NCBI GenBank assembly: GCA_005774595.1
Contig: VAUM01000102.1
Coordinates: forward strand, 1 to 6,168
Direction of reading: 5' to 3'
Source of the DNA: Actinomycetota bacterium
Lineage (GTDB): Bacteria > Actinomycetota > Coriobacteriia > Anaerosomatales > D1FN1-002
Length of the DNA: 6,168 nt
A program made the position numbers and the translations under genes. Below are positions 4,217-6,168 of the stretch, piece after piece. Below the pieces are notes generated by a model. The model saw only the letters and a list, made by a program, of their open reading frames with translations. It was not told the origin of the DNA and ran no database searches. Position 1 is the first letter of the stretch. The number at the start of each line of letters is the position of its first letter.

Positions 4217-5694
4217 TGCAGGCCGCCGTCATGACCGCCACCATCGTGGGCGTCGAGGCCGTGCCGGTGGAGGTGCAGGCCGACGTCTCCTCGGGGCTGC
4301 CCGGGTTCACGGTCGTCGGCCTCGGCGACACCGCGGTCATGGAGGCGCGCGACCGCGTGCGCTCGGCGGTCCGCGCATGCGGCTTCGAGTTCCCCAACGC
4401 GCGCGTGACGGTGAACCTCGCCCCGGCGCCGCTGCGCAAGCACGGAACCGGCTTCGACCTCCCGGTGGCACTGGCGATCCTCATCGCGACGAGGCAGGTG
4501 CCCTCGGCCTCGGCGGACGGTGCGATGGCGGTGGGCGAACTCGCGCTCGACGGAACGGTCAGGGCGGTCCCGGGCATGATCGCCTTCGGCCTCGCGGCCT
4601 CCCGTGCCGGCGCGCGGCTGCTCGCCGCCGGCGGCCGCCACGGGCCTTGGGACGGCGTGCCGGGGCTGTCCCATCGCCCGCTGCGGCGCCTCACCGAGCT
4701 GCGCCATCCGGACGCGGCCGCGCTGCCTATCGCCACCACGCTGACCGCCGGCACGGACGAAGGGCCTGACCTGGCCGACGTCCGGGGGCAGTGCCACGCC
4801 AAGCGCACGCTCGAGATTGCGGCCGCCGGTGGCCACAACGTGCTGTTCATCGGCCCGCCGGGTGCGGGAAAGACCATGCTCGCACGCAGGCTCCCCGGGA
4901 TCCTGCCGCCGCTCACGGACGCCGAGCGACTCGAGACCGCCGTCGTCCACTCGGTCGCGGGATTGGATGAGGGCCCCGCGCTCGCCGGCGTCCGCCCGTT
5001 CCGCGGACCGCACCACACCGCGAGCGTCGCCGGCCTCGTCGGAGGCGGCTCGCCGCCGCGGCCGGGCGAGGCCTCGCTCGCACATCACGGGGTGCTCTTC
5101 CTCGACGAGCTGCCCGAGTTCGGTCCTGCCGCGCTGCAGGCGCTTCGGCAGCCGCTCGAGGACGGATACCTCACGCTGGTACGCGCCGAAGGGAAGATCC
5201 GGTATCCAGCTCGCTTCAACCTGGTCGCCGCGATGAACCCGTGCCCGTGCGGCTTCTTCGGCGACGACGTGCGTCGCTGCACGTGCCGCGCCGGCGACGT
5301 CGAGCGCTATCGCGGGAGGATCGGCGGTCCGCTCCTCGACCGGATCGACCTGTGCGTGCGCGTGGAGCGTCCCGCCGCGGGTGCGTTGCTGTCCGACGAC
5401 ACGGCAGAGACGACAGCGGCGGTGCGCGAGCGCGTGCTGGCCGCGCGTGAGCGCGCCGCGGCTCGAGGTGGTGAGGCCGCGCGCCTGTCCGGCGCCGCGC
5501 TGCTTGCGTCGTGCGAGCTGACCCTACAGGCCCGCCGTCAGCTGGAGGTCTCTGCGTCGGCGTACGACCTGTCCGGTCGCGGGATCACGCGTGCGCTCCG
5601 GGTCGCACGGACGATCGCGGACCTCGAGGGGGCAGCCCGCGTGTCACCGCTGCACGTGCGCGACGCCGTGTCGTATCGGATGGTGGACCGGTGA
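4216..5694 (+). CDS. comM: ComM/YifB family Mg-chelatase-like AAA+ ATPase
   Basis: From ATG 4216 the protein has 492 residues, slightly shorter than the usual 500-510. The N-terminal ChlI/Lon-like domain (about 1-170) carries VEVQADVSSGLPGFTVVGLGDTAVMEARDRV, then VTVNLAPAPLRKHGTGFDLPVA. The AAA+ domain (about 185-385) has Walker A GPPGAGKT (213-220), PFRGPHHTAS (261-270), Walker B GVLFLDELPEF (292-302), the NPCPCG...CTC cysteine cluster (Cys343, 345, 355, 357, a likely Zn site) and the arginine-finger segment PLLDRIDL (372-379). The C-terminal Mg-chelatase domain ends SGRGITRALRVARTIADLEG. In Vibrio and other competent bacteria ComM is a hexameric helicase promoting branch migration of transformed DNA. 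The start is chosen because it gives the family N-terminus, overlaps the yraN stop by one base, and has GAGG at 4202-4205. dprA overlaps its end by 4 bases. Confidence 0.96.
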   Translation: MQAAVMTATIVGVEAVPVEVQADVSSGLPGFTVVGLGDTAVMEARDRVRSAVRACGFEFPNARVTVNLAPAPLRKHGTGFDLPVALAILIATRQVPSASADGAMAVGELALDGTVRAVPGMIAFGLAASRAGARLLAAGGRHGPWDGVPGLSHRPLRRLTELRHPDAAALPIATTLTAGTDEGPDLADVRGQCHAKRTLEIAAAGGHNVLFIGPPGAGKTMLARRLPGILPPLTDAERLETAVVHSVAGLDEGPALAGVRPFRGPHHTASVAGLVGGGSPPRPGEASLAHHGVLFLDELPEFGPAALQALRQPLEDGYLTLVRAEGKIRYPARFNLVAAMNPCPCGFFGDDVRRCTCRAGDVERYRGRIGGPLLDRIDLCVRVERPAAGALLSDDTAETTAAVRERVLAARERAAARGGEAARLSGAALLASCELTLQARRQLEVSASAYDLSGRGITRALRVARTIADLEGAARVSPLHVRDAVSYRMVDR

Positions 5695-6168
5695 GCGGAC
5701 CGCAGCGCTGGGAACTCGCTCTCGGGGAGGGAGGGTACCCCGAGCAGCTCCTGCATCTGAACTGCCCGCCGCGCCGGCTCTATGGCATCGGCGACCCCAC
5801 CGCGCTCGAGCCGGGGCTCGGGGTCGTGGGGGCGCGCCGCGCGACGCCCTACGGGATCCACTGCGCCCGCGAGTTCGCCGGCTGGGCCGCGGCGGCAGGC
5901 ATCGTGGTCGTGTCCGGGGCAGCCATCGGCTGCGACCTCGAGGCGCACCGAGCGGCACTCGACGCGGACGGGATCACGGTCGCGGTGCTCGGCTGCGGCG
6001 CCGACGTGGACTACCCCTCGTCGGCCGCGAACACGCTCGCGCGCATCCGAAGGACCGGGGCCGTCGTGTCGGAGATGCCTTGGGGCAGCCCGGCGCACCG
6101 GCGCGCCTTCGTGCCGAGGAACCGCATCATCGCGGGGCTCTCCGCCGCACTGCTCGTCGTCGAGGCGG
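5691..6168 (+). CDS. dprA: DNA-processing protein DprA (partial, 3' end outside window)
   Basis: 159 residues are visible. The Rossmann-like DprA fold shows YPEQLLHLNCPPRRLYGIGDP (16-36), GVVGARRATPYG (44-55), VVVSGAAIGCDLEAHRAAL (72-90), VAVLGCGADVDYP (97-109), and GAVVSEMPWGSPAHRRAFVPRNRIIAGLS (123-151) with LLVVEA. DprA binds incoming single-stranded DNA and loads RecA during transformation. The start is GTG 5691, which overlaps the comM stop as GTGA; no ATG occurs before the conserved region. With this start, only about 15 residues precede the YPxxL block, so the N-terminal helical domain (some 60-80 residues) of longer DprA proteins is absent. The signature usually written SGxARGID reads SGAAIGCD here. 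The ribosome-binding site is weak (GGTGG at 5682-5686), consistent with coupling to comM. Confidence 0.93.
   Translation, partial: MSGPQRWELALGEGGYPEQLLHLNCPPRRLYGIGDPTALEPGLGVVGARRATPYGIHCAREFAGWAAAAGIVVVSGAAIGCDLEAHRAALDADGITVAVLGCGADVDYPSSAANTLARIRRTGAVVSEMPWGSPAHRRAFVPRNRIIAGLSAALLVVEA

Noticed and set aside
3610..5088. 492-codon minus-strand open frame opposite rnhB, yraN and comM
   Set aside because: Despite its length the product has the low-complexity Arg/Gly/Ala composition of an antisense shadow and spans three real genes and a gap.
4828..5400. comM product as a true magnesium chelatase subunit for chlorophyll synthesis
   Set aside because: The N-terminal ChlI/Lon-like domain, NPCPCG cysteine cluster and dprA neighbour are those of ComM/YifB, not BchI/ChlI.
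1..6168. Search for a CRISPR array, tRNA or rRNA genes, insertion sequences, attachment sites, toxin-antitoxin or defence genes
   Set aside because: No regularly spaced repeats, cloverleaf sequences, transposase motifs or accessory-gene signatures were seen; every long stretch is explained by conserved housekeeping genes.

Overview
The window is a compact, GC-rich (about 70% by eye) run of ten genes, all on the + strand, most of them touching or overlapping. The order is a ribosomal-protein tail (probably rpsP), khpA, rimM, trmD, lepB, rplS, rnhB, yraN, comM, dprA. This is the classic rpsP-trmD-rplS ribosome and tRNA-maturation cluster joined to the rnhB-yraN-comM-dprA block. High GC, an Ala/Glu-rich S16 tail, GTG starts and this gene order suggest an actinobacterium (Actinomycetota), possibly a high-GC Coriobacteriia relative. 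That placement is inference and no marker gene here settles the class.

Layout: 1-2424 holds the rpsP tail, khpA, rimM, trmD and lepB, with only 1-6 bases between genes and strong translational coupling at rimM/trmD and trmD/lepB. A 157-base gap (2425-2581) follows, with two short tandem repeats and a convincing sigma70-type promoter for rplS. rplS and rnhB (2582-3712) are 3 bases apart. A second gap (3713-3832) is less GC-rich than the genes in its middle and contains three small inverted repeats, the last of which would bury the yraN ribosome-binding site. yraN, comM and dprA (3833-6168) overlap or abut, and dprA runs off the right edge.

Functionally, the first half serves the ribosome and translation: S16, RimM as 30S maturation factor, TrmD making m1G37 in tRNA, L19, and KhpA as RNA chaperone. 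Signal peptidase I is embedded between trmD and rplS. The second half serves nucleic-acid maintenance: RNase HII removes ribonucleotides from DNA, YraN is a nuclease-fold protein, ComM is a branch-migration helicase, and DprA loads RecA on incoming single-stranded DNA.

I found no mobile element, CRISPR array, tRNA, rRNA or previously undescribed multi-gene system; this is a conserved housekeeping region. The points worth a second look are small: a Glu at the position of the TrmD catalytic Asp, a possible leaderless in-frame GTG start for rplS, the hairpin over the yraN ribosome-binding site, and a DprA that appears to lack the usual N-terminal domain.
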